From: Aphelocoma coerulescens
Taxonomy: Eukaryota > Chordata > Aves > Passeriformes > Corvidae
DNA: 64,000 nt
Assembly: GCF_041296385.1 (NCBI RefSeq)
Contig: NC_091023.1
Location: forward strand, 20,612,924 to 20,676,923
Reading direction: 5' to 3'
Shown here piece after piece: positions 27,952 to 41,000 of the stretch. A program made the position numbers and the translations under genes. Below the pieces are notes generated by a model. That model ran no database searches. It worked only from the letters and a program-made list of their open reading frames with translations, and was not told the DNA's origin. Each line of letters begins with the position of its first letter. Position 1 is the stretch's first letter.

Positions 27952-30900
27952 CAACTTCAGTGTTTTCTCTCTGTAAAAAGCACATCTGCATCTGGGCAAT
28001 CCTGCTTGCCCTTGTAATATTTACTTGCTTATCTTTTGTATTAAAAATAGTAAACCATGTTTGTCAAATAATATAGCAGGTCACAACACTTTAAGCATCT
28101 TGAAAATTACCTTTATGTAAGTCCTGATAGAGCACTGGAAGTGTGTCTGACACTGGGAATATGAAGCAATGGTTCCTGTGCAAGGTTCTTGTGTCTTGAG
28201 CTGCTGCTGATCCACCAATAAATTCAAGGAACTTCACATTTGCCTTGTGGAGGGTTGTGAACAGGAGCAATAGACAGTTAAGGTGTTGGAAGTAAACAAG
28301 TAAAGTTCATGAGTGACTCTCACACATACATGAGTTGGAAGCATGGACTTTTTTAATGGCTGGGATCCTTCACTGGTTCGGATGTGTAGCCTAGAAATAC
28401 AGTCTTCCATCAGAATGGATTGTTCACTGTTTCTGTTTGAGTTTGTCTTACATTCCATAAGTATCTCACTAGTGCTGCTTTGGTGTTTGTAGGTTTTGAG
28501 GTGGTGTTTTCCTATACGAAAACACAACTTTCTGAGTAGCACTACAAACAAGTGCCTTTTGCAAACATTCCCCCCCATTATTAAAGGCCCACTGAGTCTG
28601 AAAATTAAGTAATGTAGCTTCCCACAAACATGCATATTTTTCAGTGTAATTGGAAGATGTTTTGGATTACTGTCTTTAGGCCTGTGGAGCCAAGAACCCA
28701 ATTATAGGCATGGTTAGAACACGATCGTGTGCGTTAGTCAGATTATAACAAGATTCCAATAATGCAAAATTGCTGCACGACAAATTAGTTTGTATAGATT
28801 TTGACAGTTGTTGCCTTTAATAAACTAAATTATTAAGCAATACACAGCTGCAATGCTTGCGAAATTGAAGAAAAATAGACTCATTTCCCTGTCAAAATCT
28901 TTTCCACAGGGCAGGACCACGGGCGTGTGTAAGTCTGGTTTGAGTTGTTCAGTTGACTTTGTGAATCCATCTGTCCCAAGATGATTTTCTCTGTGAATAG
29001 ATGTGAGACAGGTTACAAGAGCTACATTTAAGACTTTGTCAGGCACCTTCTTTTTACTATTAGTGCTGACAGATGCAGTTGCAATCATTTGGGCTGACAT
29101 TTACTAAGCTAAGATTTGGGGGGTTAATTGTAATTTATGGATAAATGGTGACTAGATTAATGCTGCATGTTTATTTTCACTACAAACCTAAGCCAAGAAT
29201 TTACAGTCCCCTGGCAGAGTGCAAGAGGCATCGATGTGGTAACTCCATCTACCCATTGAATTGGATCTCTGAAATCCAAGAACCTGTTGTTCCCTGGAGT
29301 AAAGTGTTACAACACTATAAAATAAAGCAAAATCTACTACATTCTAGCAATCAGGCTATTCAATAAATAGCTTTTTTACACTTTCCTGTCCTGAGCTATG
29401 TTCCAGCTGCAGATTTGAGAACCACTGTGGCTGCCAAGTGGCATTTGTATCTATAATGGCACAGACTCTATTTTAGTGATACGGACTTTAATTAGGTATG
29501 ACATAATTATGATACAACCTGCTTTTGGTCCAATTTAGGACCAAGTCCCACTATTTTTACATGCATTTCCAAGCAAATTAAAGCCCAGTTTGAGGTATGT
29601 GCTCCATCCCAGCTACTTGATATCTATTCAAAAGGAGCTGAGATTCCAGCAGTCCATGGTCACTGCCCTGCAGTTTGGAGCTTTCCTTTTCACAGTCCAA
29701 GAGCAGCAAGGGCAGACCTTATTTCTGAGTGTCCTTGGCTGCTGTCGCTTGAGGTCTTTCAGCTCTTGCACTTTTCTCCTGGGAGAACATGATGGCACTG
29801 ACTTAATGGGGGTAAATTGAAAGATGAAGGCTGCTCATTTTCTGTGCGTGGTGAGGGTGAATCTCTGGTCATGAATTCAGAGGCAGGCACAAAGTACAGA
29901 GCAGCCTTCTGCTGTTGGAGTGCTGACAGTGATGATGGTTGATGGCATAAAATAAAGCTGCTAGAGATTGTGTAGAATGGCAAGGGAGAAAAGCAAAAAA
30001 GAAAAATATATTTATTTACCAAATTCTAATACGGTAAAATGGAGGATTTTCAGGAAGGAGAATGATGACCAACTTTACAGTGCTTTTGAGTGGCTTACAT
30101 TTTGAAGGGTGGTTTTTTTGGAAAAAGAGCTGCAAGTTCCAGACATCACTTTTAATGAGTCTGCAAAATAGTGGCTGTAGTATTTGCAACGCCAGTCATG
30201 AAACAGTACTATTGGAGACAGCCTTTAAAAATTAAATACTTCTGCCTTCCAGTTTGGTAAAAATGATTCCTGTGTTTGATTTTTTTCAATAAGCCTACCC
30301 TTATAAAACTTAAATGTTTTAAGCCAAATAGTGTGAATTACGATCAGGCCAAAGAATTTGGAATATCTGTCAAATTGAAAGAATGAGAATTTCAGCATCT
30401 TGTTTCCAAAATAGTTGTACATACTTCTTGCTTTCTTCATGTGCCCTTGGCAGTCAGTCAAGACTTTTTGAGCACCATCAGTGTACTCTGAAAATATCCT
30501 CTGCACTTCATAAATCATTAAGAGGATGAATTATGGAAATGACAGTGGATAAGGAAGAGAAGCAAAGATGCACATTCACTTGGGACATTGCCTTGAGGCT
30601 GGTGTCATTTGTTGGTTGGATGGTCTTTGAAATAGAGGCATTAGAGAGAATAAGTTGTAGCGAGCAGATCAAATATCTCATTTATAGTCATACTCTTCAC
30701 ACAGAAAGAAAACAACATCAAATATTATTAACAGGTGGTCTAGTGGGAAGACAGCAGTAAACAGTACTTCCTAAAAGTGGATAATTTCTCTCTCCCTGAT
30801 GGGCCACATTCAATTTATAAAATGCACATCAGTATTTTTTATGACCACATAATTTACTTTTTTGTCTTGTTTTCCCTAACTACAGACAATTTAAAATCAA

Positions 30901-30962
30901 AACAAACAAAAACCCTAGTCAGCCATTAAAAAAGGTTACTTGTTTGTTAGTTGAAAAGCAAC

Positions 30963-30980
30963 TTTTTTTTTTTTTTTTTT
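30963..30980. repeat. Poly-T tract, 18 bases
   Basis: Uninterrupted T18 followed by AATTT. It could be the reverse of an old poly-A tail, but no adjoining retrotransposed sequence is recognised. Confidence 0.9.
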
Positions 30981-33900
30981 AATTTAAAAATTGAGACTTA
31001 AGTCCCAATCTACTAGCAGTAGGGATTTCATTTAAAAGAAATGGAAGAGAAGAAAAATCAAAAAAGGTTGTGGAAAAAACCCCACCCATGGAATAGGTAG
31101 ATGGGCTCTGTGCTGATCAAGGAGCACGCTCTAGTGGTGGGTTAATCCAGCGTGGCCTTCTCGGGTGCCCATCCTCCACCTCCACTGATATTAATCAGCT
31201 TCTTCAAGAAAGTGACATTTTCACAGAATCTTTTTAAATTTACCATTTCTGTTGCTGTCCTGTGCCAAAACAAGTGCAATGTGTTTACATGTGGCATCAT
31301 CACTTGTATTGGTGGTAGTGAGATGAAATTCCTGCTCTCTAATTAATTTTGCAGTGGGGAAGTATATGTCTATTTTTACAGATGGTTTTTAAATGCATAG
31401 ATATTTTAAGCTGCAGAGGGAAAGATTTCATGCTCACGATGCACAAATTCTTATGGAGTGTGAGCATTTTAGTAACAGACACAGTTGTTAAGCTTGCCTG
31501 TTAACATCACGTAAAATGTTGGGTTCCTGAAATCCTGCACATTTTTGCACTGTTTTCTGTTCTTGTCCTCTCCCTGAGGCTGGTAAATCTCTTCAGTCCT
31601 TCCTCTCTCTTCAACTTTTCTTTTTCTGTAATGAGACTTTAGCTTTACAGTTTGATTCTCTTCAGATTCCTGAAATACACGTAGATAGGCATCTTGTAAG
31701 AAAGAAAAATAAAATACTAGGCATGTAACTATGAAGCAATCCACAGCTGAAGAGTGGATATGGTAGGGAAAATTATGCCCTGTGATTATAGGTGAGCACC
31801 CTGTGATGTGCTTCATTTCATCATATCACTTGGTAGGAATATAATTAAATGTGAAGTTTTTATCCTACATCCTTCACTGTATGTGAAGGGTTTCTTACTG
31901 CAAATTCTATTCACATCACTAACACACATAAAAAACCCCAGACATATACTCTTTATGCAGTGTGTCTCTGCAGCACATGCAATAAATTTTACTCCTATTT
32001 ATTAATTTGAAACAGATTAAAAATACACGGATTTTTAGAGGACTATCTGATAGTCGTGTTATGAGCTGCAAGTGCCTGCAGAAGTAGCTGACTATCAGGA
32101 TCCATCTGAAAAAATTGCTTTTGTTGCTTAGTCATTCTTAAAAGCCCTGTTAAGTTAGGCCATGCATTTAATTGTTGCTGTTCCCTCAGCCCTCTCCACG
32201 CCATGGCTAAGGTAACTGTGAACAGGTTTCTTGCTGCTGTAGGGAGGTTAATGCAATGGTGAATTTCTGGTGTTCAGTGTGTTTTGTGTTTTCTGTGTGT
32301 GCTCTGAAGGGTGCTGTGGAGAGGAAAGGAATTCCTCTTAAAGCAGGTTCTGTTGAGGGTGTGGTGGTTCTCTGCTCTCCTGTAGGGCCTCTGGGTTCTT
32401 TCTCTTGTTTGGCATCATTTTGGGGGTAATTTCAGTTATTTACTTGAGTAGAGTTTGTTGCAAATGAATGAAAAATCCTTAATGTAAACATAAAGTGTAC
32501 AAGGTTCAAAGCATAAAAGTTGAAACTTACTGCTGTCTTGTTTGTTCACCCAGCAGGATCAACATCCCCTTTTAATGACCTTTTGCACTTAGAGTTAAAA
32601 TTTTATAAGCTTGTTAAACTGTGTTTCTGATGATTTTTTCCCAAATTAAATTTTAGCAATGTAGTTGGCATATACAGTTAGGTTTGTAGAAATGATCAAA
32701 GCAGTACATAATACCCTAGCAGAGAATTAAAATTACATTAATGGAGGGTCAGGACCTTTTCAGTTAGTTCTTGTGAATTACTGTCCGTGTTACAGGGAGG
32801 ACCAGGACACTTTTCCAGTCCAGAGTGGTGGTACCATGGTTTTCGACACTACTGTCCATTTGGCTGTCAGAGGCTTTTCAGAAGGAAAAGAGGAGAAGTT
32901 TACTTGATTCTCTTGGGAATTTAAACATGGAAAATGATTGCTGACCAAAATACTCTGTGGTTCCTCAATCAAAAGAGGAAAAAACATTTTCAAGTCTTAT
33001 TGAGCTTAGCAACAGGCTAAATAGCAGAGGGTTTCTTAGAGGTCAGTGGTTGCTTTTAGGATGATGGAAAGTCTGAGATGCTAAGTCCTGTTTAAGGCAT
33101 GTGTTGCCTTCCTTGGTTTTAATCCTAGTATTAAGGAGGTGCTTGGGAAGTTTTAGTGTTATTTGTAATGTATTTTGTCAGCCTTTGTAGCTGGAGTTTA
33201 GTACTTAGAAAATTGTTTGCTGTTTTCCAGATCCTCTTCCAGAGGGCAGAGTTATCTGTTTTACTATTGAGTGTATCCTGCTTCAAACAGCTTTTTTTTG
33301 ATATGTGGATTCTTTTCCCGTGGTGCCCAGACAGTGTTCCTGTGCTTCTGCCTACAAATCTTCTCCTTAATCCCTTAGTTTACATAAGATCACTTTCTAA
33401 TGATTTAATCTGTAATGAATATTGGTGGTAGGGATCACCATGTTACACACATAAAGGATCAGTAATTATTCTGATCACAGGTGTGCCATGTCTTTCTAGG
33501 GACTGTTTAAATTTTGAAGTTTCCTGTAGAAATTAACTTAATGAGGGTATTTTAAGGATTGTTCATATAAGACACTCTTTATATAATTTGTTGATGTGAA
33601 TTTCTGCTCCAAAATGGTCACTTTTGAAAACACTGGATTGTTTGATCATGGCCTTGTGTTTCCTGGTTTTCATCTTGCTATTGAATCATTTTAGTATGCA
33701 TTGGTTAACCCTGCAATATCTATTGCATCAGTATTTACCCCTTTGTAAACTTTAATCTGGAGTCTCATAAAGAACAGAAATTCCTTTGAAGCTAATATGC
33801 TATTCTGTGGTGGAGATTTGCTTTCAACTTAGAGTGAGAAGAGGATAGAGTTGAAACTGTGACTGTAATTCGCTTTTAAAATAAATTCCATGTAAATAAT

Positions 33901-34302
33901 CAAGGTCTCTAATTTTTTATGTTTATTTTCTTAACTAAGCATATATTGTTATCAGTAGGAAACTGAATGTTGTTTTAATTCTTTCAGTAAAAAGACTGGT
34001 AGAAAAATAGCTTTTATCCTTTTTTCATCCTTTAAAATAAATATTGATAGAAACTATCATAATATGGTTTGTGTTACAGGTGGTGTAATACCAAGGGCTG
34101 TACTGCTGCCACATCACAATTTTGTGGGGTTTCAGAGAGTAGTTCTGGTAAGGACACTCAATGATTTATCTATTTATTTGTCATAAAAGTGGACTGTAGT
34201 TTGGTACAATTTAGTATTACGTGCATTTACAGTATTTGTTAGGTATCAGTTTCTGCAGTTCACTGAATCCATACATTAAGTGTTCTTTTATTCAGTGGTC
34301 TT

Positions 34303-34326
34303 TAACAGCTCCTTTTGGAGCTGTTA
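34303..34326. repeat. Perfect 10-bp inverted repeat with TTTT loop
   Basis: TAACAGCTCC, loop TTTT, GGAGCTGTTA: a perfect stem. It is too short for a microRNA precursor and is not followed by a T run. Confidence 0.9.
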
Positions 34327-34998
34327 GTGTCTCATGTGTAAATCCATATTCATTTTGTTGAGAGTTATGGTATAACACATCAATTGACAGTATGGAAGTA
34401 TTAATAAATAGACCTTTTGTCAAAACACATTGTAAAAACTATGTTGTCTCCTTGAAGTGTGGAGTCACTATTGCCTTGGTGTGTATCAGTTCTTAAAAAA
34501 GGGTGGAAAATTACTGAATTTTGATTATGGTGTGTTTTTTTCAAGTGCTAAAGTCTTGTCTTCCTAAAGGAAAATATGAGTGTGTGGTTCAGAGGGCAAA
34601 TATCCAGACCATGTGCTGTTATTATTGTCTTCTTAAATGTGATGTGCACTCATGATTTTGCAGTTGTTTCCTGTGAATGTATGTAACTGCAATCCTTCTA
34701 TCATTTCTTTTGACTTTGGAAACTTTCCGTAAATATATTTTCTTATCTCTTCTCCATGGCTAGAGTTACAAGAGAGATGAGATTACCTATGCTTATTCTT
34801 AGAAAGGGAAAAGGGAAAATTCCTTGTGCACCAGGCCACCAGCAGCCATGCTCAAGTATTGTGCAAGAGCACAATTGAGCATTTGTTCTTTCAGCAGGAG
34901 ATAACTGAGACCACACTGGTATCTGTAGCATTTTTAATATATACCATAATTTAACAAATGTCTTGTGGGTGTAGCAGATGTCTTTTCTTTCCCCAGCA

Positions 34999-35031
34999 CC
35001 CCCCCCCCCCCCCCCCCTTTTTTTTTTTTTT
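34999..35031. repeat. Composite homopolymer C19-T14
   Basis: Nineteen C directly followed by fourteen T (A14-G19 on the - strand). Homopolymers this long are assembly-prone, so the exact counts may not be reliable. Confidence 0.9.
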
Positions 35032-38000
35032 AAATTCACAGTCCCTTAAAGTTTTTGGCAAGCTCTCCTTGTGTGCCTCGCTTAGGTCTATGGAGGGCAC
35101 TCAAAGACAGAGGGAATTTGTTTTAACAACCCTTATCTTGCAAGTAGACCCCCACAAGGTAGAGAAGGATATTGCTGATGTTCTTTGTGGCCTTGCAGGG
35201 TAGTGTTGGGCTGGCTCTACTCCAACACATCACTTAAGCAGTTGAAGGCAGTGGGACTAGAATATGTTTAAATGTTCTTCTGGATTGATCTCTGTGTGTA
35301 CTTTCTGAAAACAAGGTGGAGTCCACAAGAAATTTTCAATGGGATTCTCTGGTCAAGCTAAGAAACAAATAAGTTCTTTATGTGCTGGAGATACTGAGGA
35401 GAGAGAGGGATGTCCTTGCTTGAGAAGCCTCTGGACTGATAAATAAAGGGAGCAAAAGGTGCTGGAAGTTGTGAGTGAATAAAGGCTGAAGCCATTTTCC
35501 CTTTTGTCATTGCATTTGGTTGGTTTATCTAAAATAATTGGTCATGGTACTACTCACACTGCGTGGTTTCCAGCCCTGTAAGTCCATAGTGCCTCGAGCA
35601 TGCACCAGCCATGCATGTAGGCTTACTTTAGAGTTTCAAAGTCTTGGAGTGGCAGAAAATGGGCTTTCAGATTTACAGGAGAGAAATGGCTTTGGGAAGG
35701 TTTGAGTAGCATCACTCAAGAATGTTAAATGGCAATTCTGCAAAGTAAAAACATCATAGCTTTATAAATATTGTAAGAAAAGAAAGATGATGGGAGCTCT
35801 TTGGAGTCTGAGAAATACTGAAAATTTTTCAAAATGTTGTGAGCAATTTGTGCAGTACTTATTAAAGTATAATGTCATCTGGAGAAGTCATGGACTTCTC
35901 CCTCTCTGTCATCTCTTTATTTTCAAAAAATTCTGCCATTACTGGAAATGGGCGAGCAGAATTTTACATGCATTGAATCTGTTTGAGGTAAGGTCAAGGT
36001 AACCAAAGACAGTGGGTTTCTTTTTGTGAAAAACCATCCTATCTAATTTGTTTGACTCTGAACCAGGAGAAGCCGTTACTGTGATTGGTTAATTCTGAAA
36101 TAAAACCAGAGTAGAGGTCACTTGTGGGACAAGCTGAGACCATTTCAGTGCAGCTGCCTGTGTAATAGTGGCCTGCAGTTACAAGACAGGGTGTATTTCC
36201 ATCTCTGCTAATGTTTTAGCTTGACTCAGCAAAACTGTTTTCTCTATACAAAGCTATGATTGTGTTTCCAACTGCATCAGTGGAGGAGCAGTTTAATTCA
36301 AAATAGCACCTTCTGATGGAGGGGGGTCCTTATCGGACAGATGAGGTATTGTCAGGTTTTGAATAGTTTGCTTCAAAGGGGATTAATTAAAAAATTAGTG
36401 AGAACAGATGTCTGATGTTGGCCTGAGCAGTCAGAAAGAAGAGGAAATGTCCTGGGTTTGAACTTTTTATCTTAATTGGACCCCTTGTGACTTTCAGCCC
36501 ATTTGATAAGAGTTTCTTCAGTAGATTCTCCTGCTTCTACTGTACAAAGCCAACAGCTTTAAATTTTAAGGTTTTTATGTGTGGCTATAGGCACTGAGGA
36601 AAGTTTTTGCATACAGCTTGGAAGGATGATTCCTTCACAAAACAAAAACTTTATATACCACAGGCTGCTTTAGTATAGCTTTTTTATATCCCATGTGCTA
36701 CACAGAAAAGCAAAATAGTGTTCTTTTAAACTACATTTTAATATATTTTTGAATGTTATTACATATTCTTCTACAGGTGCGTTCAGGCTCCTTTTGCCAG
36801 TTAGACCTTCTGTAGAGTGCCAAATTAGCAAGAGGACCATTTGGTATGCTGCTTTAATCTTCTAAGATCAACAATGTAATTACTTCTAGAGATGCAGGTG
36901 ACTTTGCAATGTGTAGGAGCCGTCTGGGGCTGTGTTATGGCAGGCATGATGATCCAATCTCTGGGAATTTTTTCCTTTACAGTAGTATAAATATGCCTCT
37001 AGACTTAAGCACTGATGAAGTATCAGAACTTGGCATTTATTCAAAGTTGTCCTTAGTGTGGGATAATTTGAGTTAGGCAAAATATTCCAATTTCTACAGG
37101 CAAGGAAAGAAGCTTGTTTTTATTTTTTAGGGCGTTCTGTAAAAGAAAAGACTGCTCTTGATGATTCAGATATTGGAACAGTTCCCAGTGGGGAAAAAAA
37201 AAGGGTATATTGCAGGGTATGGAAAATCTGGTCAAGGAGGCTGATGACACTGACCGTGTTGTGTGCCTTTTCCACATATTATAGGCATATCATATCAGCA
37301 TACATGCTATTCTTAATATTCTGCCAAACGGCCCTTGGTACAGCTTCATTTTGAGAAAAAAAAAAAGCAGATGCTGAAGGCAGAAGGGGAATCAGCTAAT
37401 GTCTCGACAACTTTTGGAGGCATGAGTGAGTTTTTCATCAGATATATATATGCTTGAAGGGAAAAATCAATACGACTTCTTATTGAACTTTGGGTATAGC
37501 TAATATAGATGGAGATGTCTCTGCCAAAATACACAGCACTAATGCCTAGACAGTATAGGTTTTGCTCATGAAAACCTCCACAGTCAGATTTGAGGTATGG
37601 TGCAGAGTAGGATGGAGAGATGCAGAGATGGAATGTCTGCGTTGAGGGTGGTGACTGTAGCAGAAACTGAAAACTGTCTAAATCAAGGGAAGAGGTACTT
37701 GCAGGCTTGGAAAACAATCTGGCCATTTTTGCAGAGTTCCTGGGGATGAGGTGGTTTTGTCAGAGCTGCCTGTGTGCCCAGCAGGGTCTCGTGTTGTGCA
37801 CTTGAATGTCCAGTCTCACAGTGGGGCTGGACCGAGGGAGTCACTGCACTGCCCCTCTCATTCTGTGGTTGTCACCCCAGTGCCTCCTGGGCCCTGTGCA
37901 GGAGGCAGTGACAGCCCTGAGGGACCATGAGGACAGAACAGTGGCCCAGGAATGCCCAATCTTTCATTTTGTAAAAGTAAAGCAACACTCTGCCCTAATG

Positions 38001-41000
38001 ACCAACCCCAACAGCCCCTTCCCCACCACCTTTTCCAGAGCTGTCTCAGGAACACGCTTCTTCCTCCTGGCTGCCTTGGCAGCTCTGAGATGTTGCTGGG
38101 GTTGCTGTTGCTTTATTCCTCTATGGCTTCGTGATAGATCACACCAGTATTGCAGATTGGCATACAGAGCAGTGAAAGGAGAAATGGGAATTTTTACACT
38201 GGTCTCACATTCCTGTTATTTTCAGTTGCAAATGGAAAATAGGATGAGTACGGCGATGATGCTGTGTCACTGCCTAGGACAATGAATCAGTGCTGTCTGC
38301 AGCTGCAGAAGCTCGTGTTCATGAGTGGCCATGCCTGGTGTCTGTAGCAGGGCTGGGATCATGGGTATTAAACCCCTTCTGTAATATTTGATTTGACAAA
38401 TCAGAAGAGCTTTGCCTCTTTGAATACCAGAAATAATGTTTGTCAGACTGTGCTTGTTTCTTAATTTCTTTCATGGCTTTTGAGAGATGGGTCTTGGTAG
38501 GAAGTAGCCACAAAAGTCAAGAACTTCACATCCTATTCTTTGTTAGAAATAATTTCAATATGGCATCCAAGTGTTCTAGGTGCTTCTGGAAAATTTAGCT
38601 GCCTAATTTCAAAGTTCACCTGAAATTAAATCTTGAGGTGCCAAAGTAAATACAGTTGGTTTCTGATCCACTTCATCGGCCCTTTATCTGAAATAAACTT
38701 CTGGGTGTTACATTTGTTTTAATTAGTACATCTTCTTTTGTTTTTTAAATGAGGAATGTCTGATTTAGTGACTTTTTTCCCTGCTAACTGGTCTTTAAGT
38801 AATAAAAAAAAAAAACCAACTAGGTGAAGATGGTTTCATAATGCCCTTTTACACCTGATGTTGTTTACACTGGTAACTGATTTCTGTAATTTATCCTCAG
38901 ACACTGCAGTTTGATTATTCCTGAACAAAAACGGGCTGTAGTTCTAAGGTGGCTTCTTAAAGACTCAGAGCTGTGGTTTTCACTTTTTTATACTGGTGTT
39001 GCTTTTGGTTTTATTTAAGAATAAGATGGTGTTGTAGGTGGCATTGGTAGAGTGGTATGAGGAAAGGAGGCTTTTTTTGCAGATTAGCAACCAGTAGGGC
39101 AGGGATAGTGCAGGAGTGTAGGAGTAGAAATAACTCATGGAGATTCACACGTATTCTGGTTTTGCATTCATGTGACCAATTGCAGAAACACGCTATCTAT
39201 GACTTTTGGTTTTGCAAAAAGTGGGGGCTTTTTCCGCTTTTTTAAAGATCCTCCACTCATAATGGTTATTTACCTGCAGATTCCCACAGGCTCGTTTCAG
39301 GCTGCTTTAGTGAACAGAGGTGGATGTGAAACTGCTTGGGCAAAGCAAAGAGTTGAGTTTTTAATCTGAGGGTAAACTTTCTTAAGCTTTCTTTAGAACT
39401 CCATTCATACATAATGCTGCAGTCAGTCGTGAGTTACATGTCTTTAAATCTCTTGAGGTGAACATATTGGGGCTAGAAGAACTTGTCAGTTTACATTTAA
39501 TTTATTCCAGGCTTTAGGATATGTTTCATGACTGTGGAGAAGTTTGAATACTAAATATGATGAATGTTAGCCTATATTTTCAATACCAAATTCTGCTGGC
39601 CAACTGCATTAGATTCTCAGCATGTTTAATATCTGGGTAAATGGAGAAAAGCTTGTTTAAAGTGCAGTATATTTCTGCTATTAATGTTCACAAGTACCAA
39701 TCTACTTGTTTGCCATCAATCCACAACTCATGAGTAGTACTGACCTTGTTCTAAGAAGTCAGAAGTATTCAAGGTTTTTTGTTTAAAAAATCCACAACAA
39801 ACCCTTGCATTGTTAGTATAATTAGTTCATTGTTTTCCCTGTCCAAAGGGCAGTCTCTTCTTTTTCTTCATCCCAAAGTTAAAAGTAGATAAAGAAATCT
39901 GGCTTCCTCTTCAGAAAGCAGCAAGTCCCGATGTAGTTGCTCATGAGCTGATTCTGTGATTAATGGCCACTAAAGCTGGAAATTATCTTTCCTTGTTAAC
40001 AGTTTGTATTTTCTTGACTTGAAATTTCAATGAATTGTAACTAAAGGATCTTCTCTGTGTCCTGTGAGGTTGTTAGGTTGGATTTTTTTCCATTTTTCTC
40101 ACCCCATTATGGTATTCCCTCACAGGGGTTTTGTGTGTCATCCTTAATTTTTCAGAAACACAGGACTCAGAGCTGTTACTGTTCAACAAGACATCTGCTT
40201 CAGGAAAAGAATTGGCAGCTTTTATGCACTCACAAAGGAATTTCAGAAAAATTATTTGTTATTCCCAAACTAGATGCTGCCAGAGTAACATAATTCCAAA
40301 ACTTCTTTTCTCATGGGAAAGGCATAAAAGACTAGTCTTAACAATGGGGAAATAAGCTGGGTTTATTTGCGTTTAGAATGGATCAAAGCCTCTTCAGGAC
40401 CTGTTCTGAGCACTGAGCACCTCATTACCGTCTCTCTCTTTTTCATATGTTTATATCCCTAGCACTGCCAAAGCTGTGCTGTGCCTGATAATCCCTGATC
40501 TTTTCTGAAATAATGTAGGAGTCAGAAAAGATGCTTGAACACACAGAGAGCATCCTTCCACTCCAGGAAATGCTTCTCCTGCTCTATTTATGTGGTCAGT
40601 ATTATTTATGGAGTAGTTCTGTTAACTTCCTATGCTCAAAATAATACCTGCACTTGAAAATAACTTTGTAGGTGCTGAAAAAGCTGAGGTGAGAGTGTTC
40701 AGGCTCAGACATGAGGGGCAGGGTAAATGAGGGAGCGGATCCTTTGTTGGAAAAGGTCATGTTCATGGAGCTGTCTGTGCCCAGACCGATGCATGTTTGG
40801 TTTTAATTTGCTTGTTCACTAGGAAAGAGGAACCAGACCCCAAAGATGTGCAGAAATTTAGTGTAGTTACCCAAGTAATGATATCAACCTTAATAAAACC
40901 CAAAAATATAGTGTTTTGCAAAAAAGCCTATTCCAACACCGTGAGGCAGGGGTGGCCACCAATGAGTGTTTGCAGACTTGGACTCTAGTAGAATTCACTG

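Noticed and set aside
28234..28701. 155-codon open frame on the - strand
   Set aside because: No family resemblance, lies opposite the gene within an intron, and no splice or promoter context.
35831..35990. Possible exon ending at a GTAAGG donor near 35991
   Set aside because: The upstream acceptor has a poor pyrimidine tract and the frame shows no homology.
37806..38285. 159-codon open frame on the + strand
   Set aside because: No domain recognised, overlaps other open frames in both strands, in a locally GC-richer patch; consistent with chance.
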